64,000 nt of DNA from JALQTD01 sp965656785 (lineage in GTDB: Bacteria; Bacteroidota; Bacteroidia; Flavobacteriales_D; Sanyastnellaceae), in contig CBFHLY010000013.1 in the NCBI GenBank assembly GCA_965656785.1, forward strand, positions 16,485 through 80,484. Reading direction: 5' to 3'. Position 1 is the stretch's first letter. Each line of letters begins with the position of its first letter. Made by a program: the position numbers and the translations under genes. This document shows, in pieces, positions 30,954-39,834 of the stretch. The notes below the pieces were generated by a model that saw only the letters and a program-made list of their open reading frames with translations, did not search any database and was not told where the DNA came from.

Positions 30954-33194
30954 TCAGTCTTGAGCGACTTCAGCGAGTTCGATTGCATCGTTCGCCGCCG
31001 GCTCTTCTCCGTGCTGATCGCCGCCGTGTCCGCCCAAGATCGGGGCAATCACGAGGCCGACGAGGCACGTCAACTTGATGAGGATGTTCATCGAAGGACC
31101 GCTCGTGTCCTTGAAGGGATCGCCCACCGTATCCCCGGTGACCGCAGCCTTGTGCGCGTCCGAACCCTTGAAGGTCATTTTGCCGTCGATCTCAACCCCG
31201 GCTTCGAAGGACTTCTTCGCATTGTCCCAAGCACCACCGGCGTTGTTTTGGAAGATGGCCCACAACACGCCGCTGACGGTCACACCCGCCATGTAGCCAC
31301 CGAGGGTTTCTGCAGCCCACGCGTGCTCCATTCCGAAGGCCAAGGGCAACAATCCGATGATGAGTGGGAAAGCAATGGTCATCGCACCCGGCAACATCAT
31401 TTCTTTCAAAGCCGCCTTCGTCGAAATGTCCACGCACTTGCCGTACTCGGGCTTGCCCGTGCCTTCCAGGATGCCGGGGATTTCCTTGAACTGCCGGCGC
31501 ACTTCCTGCACCATTTCCATGGCGGCCTTACCGACCGAATTCATGGCCAAAGCCGAGAACACCACCGGCACCATGCCGCCGATGAACAAGGCAGACAGCA
31601 CATTCGCCTTGAAGATGTTGATTCCCGGGATGCCCGTGAACTCCACGTATGCAGCGAACAAAGCCAAAGCCGTCAACGCCGCAGAAGCGATGGCAAAGCC
31701 CTTTCCGATGGCAGCCGTCGTGTTGCCCACCGAGTCGAGGATGTCGGTGCGCTCGCGCACTTCGTCCGGCAATTCGCTCATCTCCGCGATGCCGCCGGCG
31801 TTGTCCGCGATCGGACCGAACGCGTCAATGGCGAGCTGCATGGCCGTCGTGGCCATCATGGCCGAAGCGGCAATCGCCACGCCATAGAATCCGGCGAAAG
31901 CGTATGCCACATAAATGGCCGTTGCGAACAGCAAAATCGGACCGAAAGTCGAAATCATGCCCGTCGCCAAGCCGGCGATGATGTTGGTTGCTGCTCCCGT
32001 AGAGGATTTCTGAACGATGCCCAGGACTGGCTTCTTACCGAGACCGGTGAAGTGCTCCGTCATGTAGCTGATGACGCCTCCCACAACCAAACCAACGATG
32101 ACCGCATAGAAGACGTTGATTTTCGCAAACGTCATCGACTCGGCCCCTCCGATTTCTTCCATGGTCAGCTCAGCCGGCAACATCCAGTTGATGAGGAAGA
32201 AGCAAGCGATGGCCGTCAGAGCAATGGAACCCCAGTTGCCCCGGTTCAAAGCAGCTTGAACTTGGCTTTCCTTCGCATTGTCTGCAACGCGGATGACCCA
32301 CGATCCGATGATCGAGAAGATGATGCCGAGCGCAGCGATCACGAGGGGCAACAAGATCGGGGACATTCCACCGAAGTTGTCCTCCAAACCGTTGGCGCTG
32401 GTGCCTTTGATGACAGCGTTACCGAGCACCATGGCGGCGAGGACGGTGGCGACGTATGAACCGAAGAGGTCAGCGCCCATGCCCGCTACGTCACCCACGT
32501 TGTCGCCCACGTTGTCGGCGATGGTCGCCGGGTTGCGGGGGTCGTCCTCGGGAATGCCTGCCTCGACCTTTCCTACGAGGTCGGCACCCACGTCCGCCGC
32601 CTTCGTGTAGATGCCGCCGCCCACACGGGCAAACAGCGCGATGGACTCAGCACCCAATGAAAAGCCTGCAAGGGCTTCGAGGATGATGGTCATGTTGTCA
32701 ACGGTGGTGAAGCCCCCGTTGCTCATCATATTCAAGAGCAAAATGAACAACATGCTCAACCCGAACACGGCCAAACCAGCCACGCCCAATCCCATGACCA
32801 TGCCGCCCGTGAACGAAACCTTCAGCGCCTTGCCCAATGAAGTGCGCGCGGCTTGCGTCGTCCGCACGTTCGATTGGGTGGCGATGCGCATGCCCATGTT
32901 GCCGGCCAATGCGGAGAAGACCGCACCGATGACGAAGGCCACGACGATGAACCAGTGCGTCGTTTCGACGATGGTGGAAACCAAGCCCAGCGCCGCTCCC
33001 GCGATGACCACGAAAATGGCAAGAATGCGGTATTCGGCTTTGAGGAAGGCGAGGGCGCCTTCGTGGATGTGCTGAGCGATTTCCGCCATGCGGGACTCAC
33101 CTTTGTCTTGCTTGCGCACCCAAGAAGCTTGGAAGAACATGACCACGAGGCCGACCACGGCCAAAACTGGTACGAGGTAAAGGATTTGATCCAT
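30954..33194 (-). CDS. hppA: Membrane-bound K+-dependent pyrophosphatase
   Basis: 746-residue ion-pumping pyrophosphatase with about 16 membrane helices; it couples PPi hydrolysis to Na+ or H+ export. The substrate motifs GIYTKAADVGADLVGKVE and DDPRNPATIADNVGDNVGD are present, as is DAFGPIADNAGGIAEM, with a final GDTVGDPFKDTSGPS. GNTTAAIGKG has Ala at the position where K+-independent enzymes have Lys, so K+ dependence is predicted. The transported ion cannot be read with certainty. Strong terminator downstream. Confidence 0.95.
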   Translation of the reverse strand: MDQILYLVPVLAVVGLVVMFFQASWVRKQDKGESRMAEIAQHIHEGALAFLKAEYRILAIFVVIAGAALGLVSTIVETTHWFIVVAFVIGAVFSALAGNMGMRIATQSNVRTTQAARTSLGKALKVSFTGGMVMGLGVAGLAVFGLSMLFILLLNMMSNGGFTTVDNMTIILEALAGFSLGAESIALFARVGGGIYTKAADVGADLVGKVEAGIPEDDPRNPATIADNVGDNVGDVAGMGADLFGSYVATVLAAMVLGNAVIKGTSANGLEDNFGGMSPILLPLVIAALGIIFSIIGSWVIRVADNAKESQVQAALNRGNWGSIALTAIACFFLINWMLPAELTMEEIGGAESMTFAKINVFYAVIVGLVVGGVISYMTEHFTGLGKKPVLGIVQKSSTGAATNIIAGLATGMISTFGPILLFATAIYVAYAFAGFYGVAIAASAMMATTAMQLAIDAFGPIADNAGGIAEMSELPDEVRERTDILDSVGNTTAAIGKGFAIASAALTALALFAAYVEFTGIPGINIFKANVLSALFIGGMVPVVFSALAMNSVGKAAMEMVQEVRRQFKEIPGILEGTGKPEYGKCVDISTKAALKEMMLPGAMTIAFPLIIGLLPLAFGMEHAWAAETLGGYMAGVTVSGVLWAIFQNNAGGAWDNAKKSFEAGVEIDGKMTFKGSDAHKAAVTGDTVGDPFKDTSGPSMNILIKLTCLVGLVIAPILGGHGGDQHGEEPAANDAIELAEVAQD

Positions 33195-33242
33195 AGGGTT
33201 GAATTGTGCTGGGCTCCCTTTGAGCCGAGCGGTTGTTATGGT

Positions 33243-34223
33243 TTAGCTTACGTAAGTGACGTCTTTGACGGCTTGGACGATGTCCTTGACCTGCGGAAGC
33301 GCCTCGTCAATGAGGGGCAATGCAAAAGCAAAGGGCGTGTCGGATTGGCAGAGCCGGCGGATCGGCGCATCGAGGTAATCGAAGGCGTGGCGCTGCACGC
33401 GGTAGGTAACTTCCGTGGCAATCGAGGCCACCGGGAAGCTCTCTTCCACGATGATGAGGCGGTTCGTCTTTTTCACGCTCTCCACGATGGTGTCGATGTC
33501 CAGCGGGCGGATGCTGACCAAATCAATGATCTCCACCTCGATGCCTTCCGCGGCCAACGCATCAGCGGCTTCGTGAACCGTCTTGAGGATCTTTCCGAAC
33601 GAAACGATGGTCACCGCATCGCCCTTTCGGCGGATGTTCGCCTTGCCGATGGGGACGAGGAATTCGCCTTCCGGGATCATGCCTTTGTCGCCGTACATCT
33701 TCTCCGATTCCATGATGAGAACCGGATCGTTGTCGCGGATGGCGCTCTTGAGGAGGCCCTTCGCTTCGTAGGGGGTGAAGGGCGTCACAACTTTGAGGCC
33801 GGGGATGGAGGCGTACATCGACTCGAAGCTCTGGCTGTGGGTAGCGGCGAGCTGACCGGCGGTGCCGTTGGGGCCGCGGAACACGATGGGCACGTTGTAC
33901 TGGCCTCCGGACATCTGCAGCATTTTCGCTGCGTGGTTGATGATTTGGTCTGCCGCAAGGATGGCAAAATTCCACGTCATGAACTCCACGATGGGACGCA
34001 AGCCGTTCATCGCAGCGCCCACCGCAATGCCCGCAAAGCCCAGCTCCGCAATCGGCGTGTCGATCACGCGCTCGGGACCGAACTCGTCCAACATTCCCTT
34101 CGACGCCTTGTACGCGCCATTGTATTCGGCCACTTCTTCGCCCAACAAGAACACATTGGGGTCGCGGCGCATCTCTTCGGACATCGCTTCGGCAACGGCC
34201 TCACGGAATTGTACTTCACGCAT
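33243..34223 (-). CDS. pdhB: Pyruvate dehydrogenase E1 component, beta subunit
   Basis: 326 residues from MREVQFREAV. Transketolase-like pyrimidine domain (LLGEEVAEYNGAYKASKG, RVIDTPIAELGFAGIAVGAA, with the Glu that activates thiamine diphosphate) and transketolase C-terminal domain (VTIVSFGKILKTV, EIIDLVSIRPLD, LIIVEESFP). Pairs with an alpha subunit not in the window. The closely related branched-chain E1 beta is the alternative, but the EYNGAYKASKGM segment fits PdhB. The start at 34223 is preferred to 34247 because it matches the family N-terminus. Confidence 0.92.
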   Translation of the reverse strand: MREVQFREAVAEAMSEEMRRDPNVFLLGEEVAEYNGAYKASKGMLDEFGPERVIDTPIAELGFAGIAVGAAMNGLRPIVEFMTWNFAILAADQIINHAAKMLQMSGGQYNVPIVFRGPNGTAGQLAATHSQSFESMYASIPGLKVVTPFTPYEAKGLLKSAIRDNDPVLIMESEKMYGDKGMIPEGEFLVPIGKANIRRKGDAVTIVSFGKILKTVHEAADALAAEGIEVEIIDLVSIRPLDIDTIVESVKKTNRLIIVEESFPVASIATEVTYRVQRHAFDYLDAPIRRLCQSDTPFAFALPLIDEALPQVKDIVQAVKDVTYVS

Positions 34224-34244
34224 GGTGGGTGGATTTTTGGAGTG

Positions 34245-34252
34245 CAAATGTA
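34245..34252 (-). promoter_or_regulatory. -7 box of pdhB
   Basis: Minus-strand TACATTTG, exact TAnnTTTG, 21 bases before the ATG at 34223. Confidence 0.5.
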
Positions 34253-34348
34253 CGGCAAGGAACTAACATGACACACACATCGGATGTTGCCATATAAATA
34301 GGTTTCGAATCGGTGAGGAATGCGCACATCATTTGGTCCGCGGGTGCC

Positions 34349-34356
34349 TAACTTTG
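34349..34356 (+). promoter_or_regulatory. -7 box of etfB
   Basis: TAACTTTG, exact consensus, 19 bases before the ATG at 34376; with the pdhB box it defines a roughly 150-base divergent promoter region. Confidence 0.55.
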
Positions 34357-34375
34357 TGGCACAACATTGCTTCTC

Positions 34376-35113
34376 ATGAACATTTTGGTCTGCATCAGCC
34401 AAGCGCCCGATACGACGAGCCGCATCGCCTTCACGAATGGCGACAAGGAGTTCGATACGAACGGCGTGCAATTCATTGTGAACCCCTATGACGAATGGTA
34501 TGCCCTCGTTCGTGCCCTCGAATTGAAGGAGGCCGGCGGCGGAACCGTCACGACCCTGACCGTAGGGGACGCTTCGACGGATCCGGTCATTCGCAAGGCG
34601 CTGGCCATCGGTGCGGATGCTGCGGTGCGTGTGGATTTCAAGCCCACGGACAGCATGCAGACTGCGCGGCTCATTGCGGCCCATGCCGAAGGGAAGGGGT
34701 ACGACCTCATCTTGTGCGGCAAGGAGACCATCGATTACAACGGGTCGGTGGTTCCGGGAATGGTGGCGGCGTTGCTCGATTTGCCGTACGTGGCGTTGGG
34801 CACGAAGCTCGAGGTGGCCAACGGGGTGGCAACCGTGATGCGCGAGGTGACGGGGGGCGAAGAGGAGGTGGAGGTGACGTTGCCGGCCGTGGTAAGTGCA
34901 GCGAAGGGCATGGCTGAACAGCGGATCCCGAACATGCGCGGCATCATGAGCGCTCGGACGAAACCGCTTCAAGTGGAAGCAGGTGCTGCGGATGCTGCCA
35001 CGGTCGTGCGAACGTTCTCCCTCCCCGAGGACAAGGGTTCGTGCAAAATGATCCCGGCCGATCAAGCCGAAGAATTGATTCGTTTGTTGCGTGAAGAAGC
35101 TAAAGTCATCTGA
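34376..35113 (+). CDS. etfB: Electron transfer flavoprotein subunit beta
   Basis: 245 residues. EtfAB accepts electrons from acyl-CoA and other flavin dehydrogenases and passes them to the quinone pool. Signatures: MNILVCISQAPDTTSRI, FIVNPYDEWYALVRALEL, RKALAIGADAAVRVD, LILCGKETIDYNGSVVPGM (AMP site) and the adaptor loop LPAVVSAAKGMAEQRIPNMRGIM. The next gene, etfA, starts one base after the stop. Confidence 0.95.
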   Translation: MNILVCISQAPDTTSRIAFTNGDKEFDTNGVQFIVNPYDEWYALVRALELKEAGGGTVTTLTVGDASTDPVIRKALAIGADAAVRVDFKPTDSMQTARLIAAHAEGKGYDLILCGKETIDYNGSVVPGMVAALLDLPYVALGTKLEVANGVATVMREVTGGEEEVEVTLPAVVSAAKGMAEQRIPNMRGIMSARTKPLQVEAGAADAATVVRTFSLPEDKGSCKMIPADQAEELIRLLREEAKVI

Positions 35114-35114
35114 A

Positions 35115-36044
35115 ATGATTGCATCGATTACCCTCAAAGACGGGCTCGCCACGAAGGGCAGCCTCGAAGCGGCTTCCTACGCGGTGGCCCTGGCGAAAGC
35201 GGAAGGAACGGAGGCGGTGGCCGTGGTGCACGGGCCGTTGAAAGGCGATGGCGGTTTGGGTGCAACGGGCATCGCGAAGGTGCTCCACTACGCCGATGAA
35301 CTCCAGGATGCAGGCCAAATCGCGAAACTCGTTGCCGCAGCGGCATCCGGTTCATCCGTCATCCTCGCCCACGACGCCGTGGGGCGTGCAGTGGCTCCCG
35401 CCGTTGCGGTCCACCTGAATGCCGGCCTCGTCAGCGGGGTCACGGAACTCCCCTCGTCCGGTGCGGTGCGTCGGAACGTGTTCAGCGGCAAGGCCATGGC
35501 GGACGTCGAAGTGGCTACGGGCAAGGCCGTTTACACCGTCACCCCGAACACCTTTCCGGTAGCGGCGGTTGGCGGCGTCGCGGCCGTTGAAGCGTTCCAG
35601 GCCGAAGTCGGTGAAGCACGGGTCAAGGTGAAAGCCTTCCATGCTTCAAGCGCCGACGGCCAGGTTCCACTCCCCGAGGCGGAGTTGGTGGTTTCAGCCG
35701 GTCGGGGCTTGAAGGGCCCGGAGAACTGGGGCATTGTGGAAGATTTGGCTTCGGCTATGGGAGCGACCACGGCGTGCTCGCGTCCGGTGGCCGACATCGG
35801 ATGGCGCCCTCACCACGAGCACGTTGGCCAAACGGGCGTGGCAATTCGTCCGAACCTCTACATCGCGGCGGGCATTTCGGGAGCCATCCAGCATTTGGCT
35901 GGGGTCAACCAAAGCAAGGTCATCGTGGTCATCAACACCGATCCAGAAGCCCCGTTCTTCAAGGCGGCTGACTACGGAATCGTCGGAGACGCCTTCGAGG
36001 TGTTGCCGAAATTGACCGCGGCGGTCAAGGCGCTCGAAGCCTGA
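35115..36044 (+). CDS. etfA: Electron transfer flavoprotein subunit alpha
   Basis: 309 residues. The C-terminal FAD domain is well conserved: VVSAGRGLKGPENW, ACSRPVADIGWRPHHEHVGQTG, YIAAGISGAIQHLAGV and VVINTDPEAPFFKAADYGIVGD. The N-terminal domain (GATGIAKVLHYAD, SSVILAHDAVGRAVAP) packs against EtfB. The ATG at 35115 is used; an in-frame upstream ATG at 35091 overlaps etfB. Confidence 0.95.
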   Translation: MIASITLKDGLATKGSLEAASYAVALAKAEGTEAVAVVHGPLKGDGGLGATGIAKVLHYADELQDAGQIAKLVAAAASGSSVILAHDAVGRAVAPAVAVHLNAGLVSGVTELPSSGAVRRNVFSGKAMADVEVATGKAVYTVTPNTFPVAAVGGVAAVEAFQAEVGEARVKVKAFHASSADGQVPLPEAELVVSAGRGLKGPENWGIVEDLASAMGATTACSRPVADIGWRPHHEHVGQTGVAIRPNLYIAAGISGAIQHLAGVNQSKVIVVINTDPEAPFFKAADYGIVGDAFEVLPKLTAAVKALEA

Positions 36045-36078
36045 CCCGAGAAGGTTCGCAAAATCCCATGGCGCGATG

Positions 36079-36086
36079 TACTTTTG
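36079..36086 (+). promoter_or_regulatory. -7 box of the DUF151 gene
   Basis: TACTTTTG, exact TAnnTTTG, 18 bases before the ATG at 36105. Confidence 0.5.
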
Positions 36087-36104
36087 CGCCCTGAAGCAGA
36101 AGGG

Positions 36105-36680
36105 ATGAGAAAAGTTGCCATGGAAATCGTGAACATCGAGCCCAGCGGGTCCTCTTCGGGGGCCTACGTCATGGTGCTCGCTGAGAAGGAAGGCCCGCGG
36201 AAGCTGTCGATTGTGATCGGCGAAACGGAGGCGCAGTCCATTGCGATTGAACTCGAGAAGATGCGGGCGAGCCGGCCGTTGACACACGACTTGTTCAAGT
36301 CGGCATTGACGGGCTTTGGCCTGAAGCTCACCGAAGTGGTCATCCAAAACGTGGTGGAGGGCATCTTCTACTCCAACTTGGTCATCACCGACGGTGACCG
36401 CGTGAACGAGGTCGACGCGCGCCCGAGCGATGCGGTGGCGCTCGCGTACCGATTCGAGTGTCCCATCTACTGCGAAGAGGCGGTGCTTGCCGAAGTGGGC
36501 ATCAACCCCGAGGACGTGGAGGTGGAGTTCGATTTCGACGACGACATTTCCAGCGAGGAAGAAGCCCCGAAACAAAAGAGCTTGAGTGATTTGCAAGCGG
36601 AGTTGGACGAGGCGTTGGACCGCGAGGATTACGAACGCGCTTCCCAGTTGCGCGACGAAATCGAGCGGCGCAAGGGCTGA
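36105..36680 (+). CDS. Bifunctional nuclease family (DUF151) protein with UVR domain
   Basis: 191 residues. The N-terminal DUF151/BFN domain (about 5-140) contains VMVLAEKEGPRKLSIVIGETEAQSIAIEL, HDLFKSALTGFG, FYSNLVI and RPSDAVALAYRFECPIY, the last typical of the family, which has reported RNase/DNase activity in plants and a fold known from Thermotoga. The C-terminal 35 residues (DLQAELDEALDREDYERASQLRDEIERR) are a UVR helical hairpin as in UvrB and McsA, a protein-interaction module. Both parts together are common in Bacteroidota. Physiological role unknown. Confidence 0.9.
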   Translation: MRKVAMEIVNIEPSGSSSGAYVMVLAEKEGPRKLSIVIGETEAQSIAIELEKMRASRPLTHDLFKSALTGFGLKLTEVVIQNVVEGIFYSNLVITDGDRVNEVDARPSDAVALAYRFECPIYCEEAVLAEVGINPEDVEVEFDFDDDISSEEEAPKQKSLSDLQAELDEALDREDYERASQLRDEIERRKG

Positions 36681-36700
36681 GGCGGAGGCGCTGCGGGGGT

Positions 36701-36708
36701 TATCTTTG
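36701..36708 (+). promoter_or_regulatory. -7 box of purE
   Basis: TATCTTTG, exact TAnnTTTG, then GCCC and the ATG at 36713. Confidence 0.6.
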
Positions 36709-36712
36709 GCCC

Positions 36713-37222
36713 ATGGAAACGAACAATCGGACACGCGTCGGCATCATCATGGGGTCGGCGAGCGACCTTCCCGTGATGGAGGCGGCGGCGAAGGTGCTGA
36801 AGGAATTGGGGGTCGGCTTTGAGATGACGGTGATTTCTGCGCACCGCACACCGGAACGCATGATGGAATACGCTTCAACGGCTGCGCAGCGGGGGCTCCA
36901 AGTCATCGTTGCAGGAGCAGGAGGCGCCGCGCACCTTCCGGGCATGACCGCCTCAGTGACCCCGTTGCCCGTCATCGGCGTGCCGATCAAGAGCCGGAAT
37001 TCGATTGACGGATGGGACAGCGTGTTGTCCATCCTCCAAATGCCCGCGGGAGTTCCGGTTGCGACGGTGGCGTTGGACGGCGGACGCAATGCAGGGATTT
37101 TGGCCGCCCAAATCGCAGCCGCGGCAGACCCCGCACTCCTCGAGCGACTTGCCGCATTCAAAGAGGCCTTGAAGGAAAAAGTCATGAACAGCATCGATTC
37201 CGTCGAAAACCACGCAGTCTGA
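36713..37222 (+). CDS. purE: N5-carboxyaminoimidazole ribonucleotide mutase (class I PurE)
   Basis: 169 residues. Converts N5-CAIR to CAIR in purine synthesis. Signatures: GIIMGSASDLPVM, VISAHRTPERM, VIVAGAGGAAHLPGM with the catalytic His, and SILQMPAGVPVATVAL. Length and motifs fit class I; purK is not in the window. Followed after three bases by a flavin reductase gene. Confidence 0.95.
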   Translation: METNNRTRVGIIMGSASDLPVMEAAAKVLKELGVGFEMTVISAHRTPERMMEYASTAAQRGLQVIVAGAGGAAHLPGMTASVTPLPVIGVPIKSRNSIDGWDSVLSILQMPAGVPVATVALDGGRNAGILAAQIAAAADPALLERLAAFKEALKEKVMNSIDSVENHAV

Positions 37223-37225
37223 GCC

Positions 37226-38128
37226 ATGGAATACGTGACCTTCGATCCCCAGGCACTCGATGTCCGCACCCTGCATCCGTTGTTGCTGGACGGCATTGCA
37301 CCCCGACCCATCGCCTTTGCCAGCACGGTGGATCCGGAGGGCCGCCCCAACTTGGCGCCATTCAGCTTTTTCAACGTCTTTTCCGCCAATCCGCCCGTTC
37401 TGATTTTCAGTCCAGCCCGGCGAGGAAGGGACAACACGACGAAGCACACCTTGGAAAACGTTCTGCGCGTTCCAGAAGTGGTGGTGAACCTCGTTGATCA
37501 TGCCATGGTGGAGGCCTGTTCGTTGGCGAGCGGGGATTTCCCCGAAGGCGTCAACGAGTTCGAAAAGGCCGGGTTGACGGCCGTGCCATCGGAAACGATT
37601 CGTCCGCCGCGAGTGGCGGAATCACCGGTCCAGTTGGAGTGCCGGGTCCTGCGAGTGGATTCGCTCGGGGATGGGCCGGGCGCCGGGCAGTTGGTCGTGT
37701 GCGAAATCACGCGCATCCACTACCGCGCCGATGTCATGGGGGAGGGGGGAAGGCCGGATGCGCACGCACTGGATTTGGTGGGCCGCTGCGGTGGGAATTG
37801 GTACGTGCGCGCCTCGGGCGATGCGTTGTTCGAGGTGGCCAAACCCTTGGCTGCCCCGGGCATCGGTGTGGACGCCCTTCCCGATGACGTCCGAAAGAGC
37901 CCCGCATTCGACCGCAACGCCCTCGCTCAATTGGCGGCCGTTTCGGAACTACCGGATGAGACGGAAGTGAACGAGCACAAGCTCATCGAGTTGTCCGACC
38001 TCTTCATGGACCTTGAGGACGACGCGGTTGCTTTGGAAAAGGCCTTGCATGAGCGAGCAGCGGCCTCCCTTCGGCGCGGTGAAGTTCGGGACGCGTGGCT
38101 TACGCTGTTGGCCTTCAACGCGGGCTGA
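37226..38128 (+). CDS. Flavin reductase family (FMN-binding split barrel) protein
   Basis: 300 residues. The flavoredoxin-like domain covers about residues 15-210: LLLDGIAPRPIAFASTVDPEGRPNLAPFSFFNVFSANPP (of which IAPRPIAF and NLAPFSFFNVF are the flavin-contact strands), DNTTKHTLENV and EFEKAGLTAVPS. The C-terminal ~90 residues are helical and extend beyond the basic domain, as in many Bacteroidota homologues. It probably binds FMN; substrate unknown. Downstream of purE with a three-base gap, so likely co-transcribed. Confidence 0.88.
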   Translation: MEYVTFDPQALDVRTLHPLLLDGIAPRPIAFASTVDPEGRPNLAPFSFFNVFSANPPVLIFSPARRGRDNTTKHTLENVLRVPEVVVNLVDHAMVEACSLASGDFPEGVNEFEKAGLTAVPSETIRPPRVAESPVQLECRVLRVDSLGDGPGAGQLVVCEITRIHYRADVMGEGGRPDAHALDLVGRCGGNWYVRASGDALFEVAKPLAAPGIGVDALPDDVRKSPAFDRNALAQLAAVSELPDETEVNEHKLIELSDLFMDLEDDAVALEKALHERAAASLRRGEVRDAWLTLLAFNAG

Positions 38129-38181
38129 TTTTCGTGGAAAAGTTGTCCCCCAAACGCCCGCCAACTCCGACCAAACCGCAC

Positions 38182-38189
38182 TAATTTCG
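38182..38189 (+). promoter_or_regulatory. -7 box of the DUF3127 gene
   Basis: TAATTTCG, then TGAC, then the ATG at 38194. Confidence 0.5.
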
Positions 38190-38193
38190 TGAC

Positions 38194-38574
38194 ATGGCAT
38201 ACGAATTGAAAGGCACGCTGGTCAAGATGATGGACCGGCAGGATTTTCCGAGTGGGTTCTTCAAGCGCGACTTTGTGGTGCGGACGGAAGAGCAGTATCC
38301 CCAGGACGTGAAATTCACGTTGGTGAAGGAGAAAGTGGATTTCCTCGATGCGTTTCAAGAGGGACAGGCCCTCACCGTCAGTTTCGATGTTCGAGGTCGG
38401 GAATACAACGGCAATTACTACGTTGATTTGAACGCGTGGCGGCTCACGGCGGCTGACGGTGCCGCGCCGGCAGCACCTGCCGCTCCTTCGGCCGGAGCAG
38501 CTCCGAAGCCCCTTCCGGAGGTGCCCTCGATGCAATCATCGGGCGAAACGGAGGACGACGACCTGCCTTTCTAA
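38194..38574 (+). CDS. DUF3127 protein with SSB-like acidic tail
   Basis: 126 residues. Residues 1-88 form the DUF3127 domain, all beta in pattern (AYELKGTLVKMMDRQDF, FKRDFVVRTEEQYPQDVKF, NYYVDLNAWRLT), compatible with an OB fold. A Pro/Ala linker (about 90-115) leads to the last residues ETEDDDLPF. That tail closely resembles the DDDIPF tip of bacterial single-stranded DNA-binding protein, through which SSB recruits repair and replication proteins. A DNA- or RNA-binding role is inferred, not shown. Followed after six bases by an M16 peptidase. Confidence 0.88.
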   Translation: MAYELKGTLVKMMDRQDFPSGFFKRDFVVRTEEQYPQDVKFTLVKEKVDFLDAFQEGQALTVSFDVRGREYNGNYYVDLNAWRLTAADGAAPAAPAAPSAGAAPKPLPEVPSMQSSGETEDDDLPF

Positions 38575-38580
38575 CGGTCG

Positions 38581-39834
38581 GTGAACGCGCCCGCCATCGA
38601 GGCGCATGCGGACGAGTTCCGCACCGCCCAGTTTCCCAACGGCTTTCGGATCATCCACAAGCAAGTGGATCGCCCCGTCATTCACTGTGGTCTAGTTGTG
38701 AATGCAGGGACGCGCGACGAAGGTCCTGCTGAGGCCGGAGCGGCGCATTTCATTGAGCACACCCTCTTTAAAGGAACGCGGAAGCGGAAGGCTTACCATG
38801 TGCTGAACCGGCTCGATAGCGTCGGAGGCGAGGTGAATGCCTACACCTCAAAGGAGGACACGTGGCTCGTATCTGCATTCCTTCCAGAACACCTCGATCG
38901 CGCATTGGAACTGCTATCGGACATCACGTTCGAAGCCACGTTTCCAGAGAAGGAGATCATCAAGGAGCGGGATGTTATCCTCGATGAGTTGCATTCGTAT
39001 TGGGACAGCCCGGTGGATGCCTTGTTTGACGAATTCGAGGAGCGGCTGTTTGCGGGGCACCCGCTGGCGGGGAACATTTTGGGAACGGAGGATTCGGTTG
39101 CGGGCATGACGCGTGACACCTTGCTGGGCTTTGTAGACCGTCATTACGGAACAGAGGAGATGGTGGTGAGCATTGTGGGGCCGGTCGAATGGAAGCGGGT
39201 GCGGACGTTGTGTGAGCGCCACTTCGGGGAGCGGCCAATGCGCAAAGCGGATTTGTTGCGGAAGCCGTTTCATCCGATTTCGCCGTTTGACGTCCGGTTG
39301 GAGAAGGACGTGCATCAGGTGCACCACGTGATGGGGTGCGCGACAGTCGGGCACGATCATCCGGATCGGGTGGGCTTGGCCATGCTCGCGAACTTGCTCG
39401 GTGGACCCACCATGAACAGCCGGCTCAGCCTCAATATCCGCGAGCGCTACGGTTTGGCCTACAACATCGAATGCGCGTACACCCCGTACACGGATAGTGG
39501 CGTGTTCAGCGTCTACTTCGGCACGGACGCGAAGTTCCATTCAAAGGCCGAGCGACTCATTTACAAGGAGTTTCGACAGCTCCGAGAGCGCCCACTGGGT
39601 CAACGCCAACTCACCGAATTGAAGCGCCAAGTCCTCGGACACATCGCGCTCGGTCAGGACTCGGGCAACAGCGTGATGACCAGCTTGGGAAAGAGTTACC
39701 TCCTGTACAATCGGGTGGAGTCGCTGGCTTCCGTGTTTGCTGCCATTGAGGCGGTCACGGCGGAGGACCTGCAGCGTTTGGCTCAAGACGTGCTGCAACC
39801 GGATGGGTTGAGCCACCTCGTGTACCGAGGCTGA
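38581..39834 (+). CDS. M16 family zinc peptidase
   Basis: 417 residues from a GTG start. The inverted zinc motif HxxEH is HFIEH near residue 60, with the third ligand Glu in the region of ERDVILDELHSYWD. The C-terminal M16 domain carries the family's RYGLAYNIE substrate-contact segment near residue 290. This is the PqqL/processing-peptidase-like single-chain bacterial type. No signal peptide, so probably cytoplasmic. It ends directly against the convergent gene at 39835 with no intergenic bases. Confidence 0.92.
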   Translation: MNAPAIEAHADEFRTAQFPNGFRIIHKQVDRPVIHCGLVVNAGTRDEGPAEAGAAHFIEHTLFKGTRKRKAYHVLNRLDSVGGEVNAYTSKEDTWLVSAFLPEHLDRALELLSDITFEATFPEKEIIKERDVILDELHSYWDSPVDALFDEFEERLFAGHPLAGNILGTEDSVAGMTRDTLLGFVDRHYGTEEMVVSIVGPVEWKRVRTLCERHFGERPMRKADLLRKPFHPISPFDVRLEKDVHQVHHVMGCATVGHDHPDRVGLAMLANLLGGPTMNSRLSLNIRERYGLAYNIECAYTPYTDSGVFSVYFGTDAKFHSKAERLIYKEFRQLRERPLGQRQLTELKRQVLGHIALGQDSGNSVMTSLGKSYLLYNRVESLASVFAAIEAVTAEDLQRLAQDVLQPDGLSHLVYRG

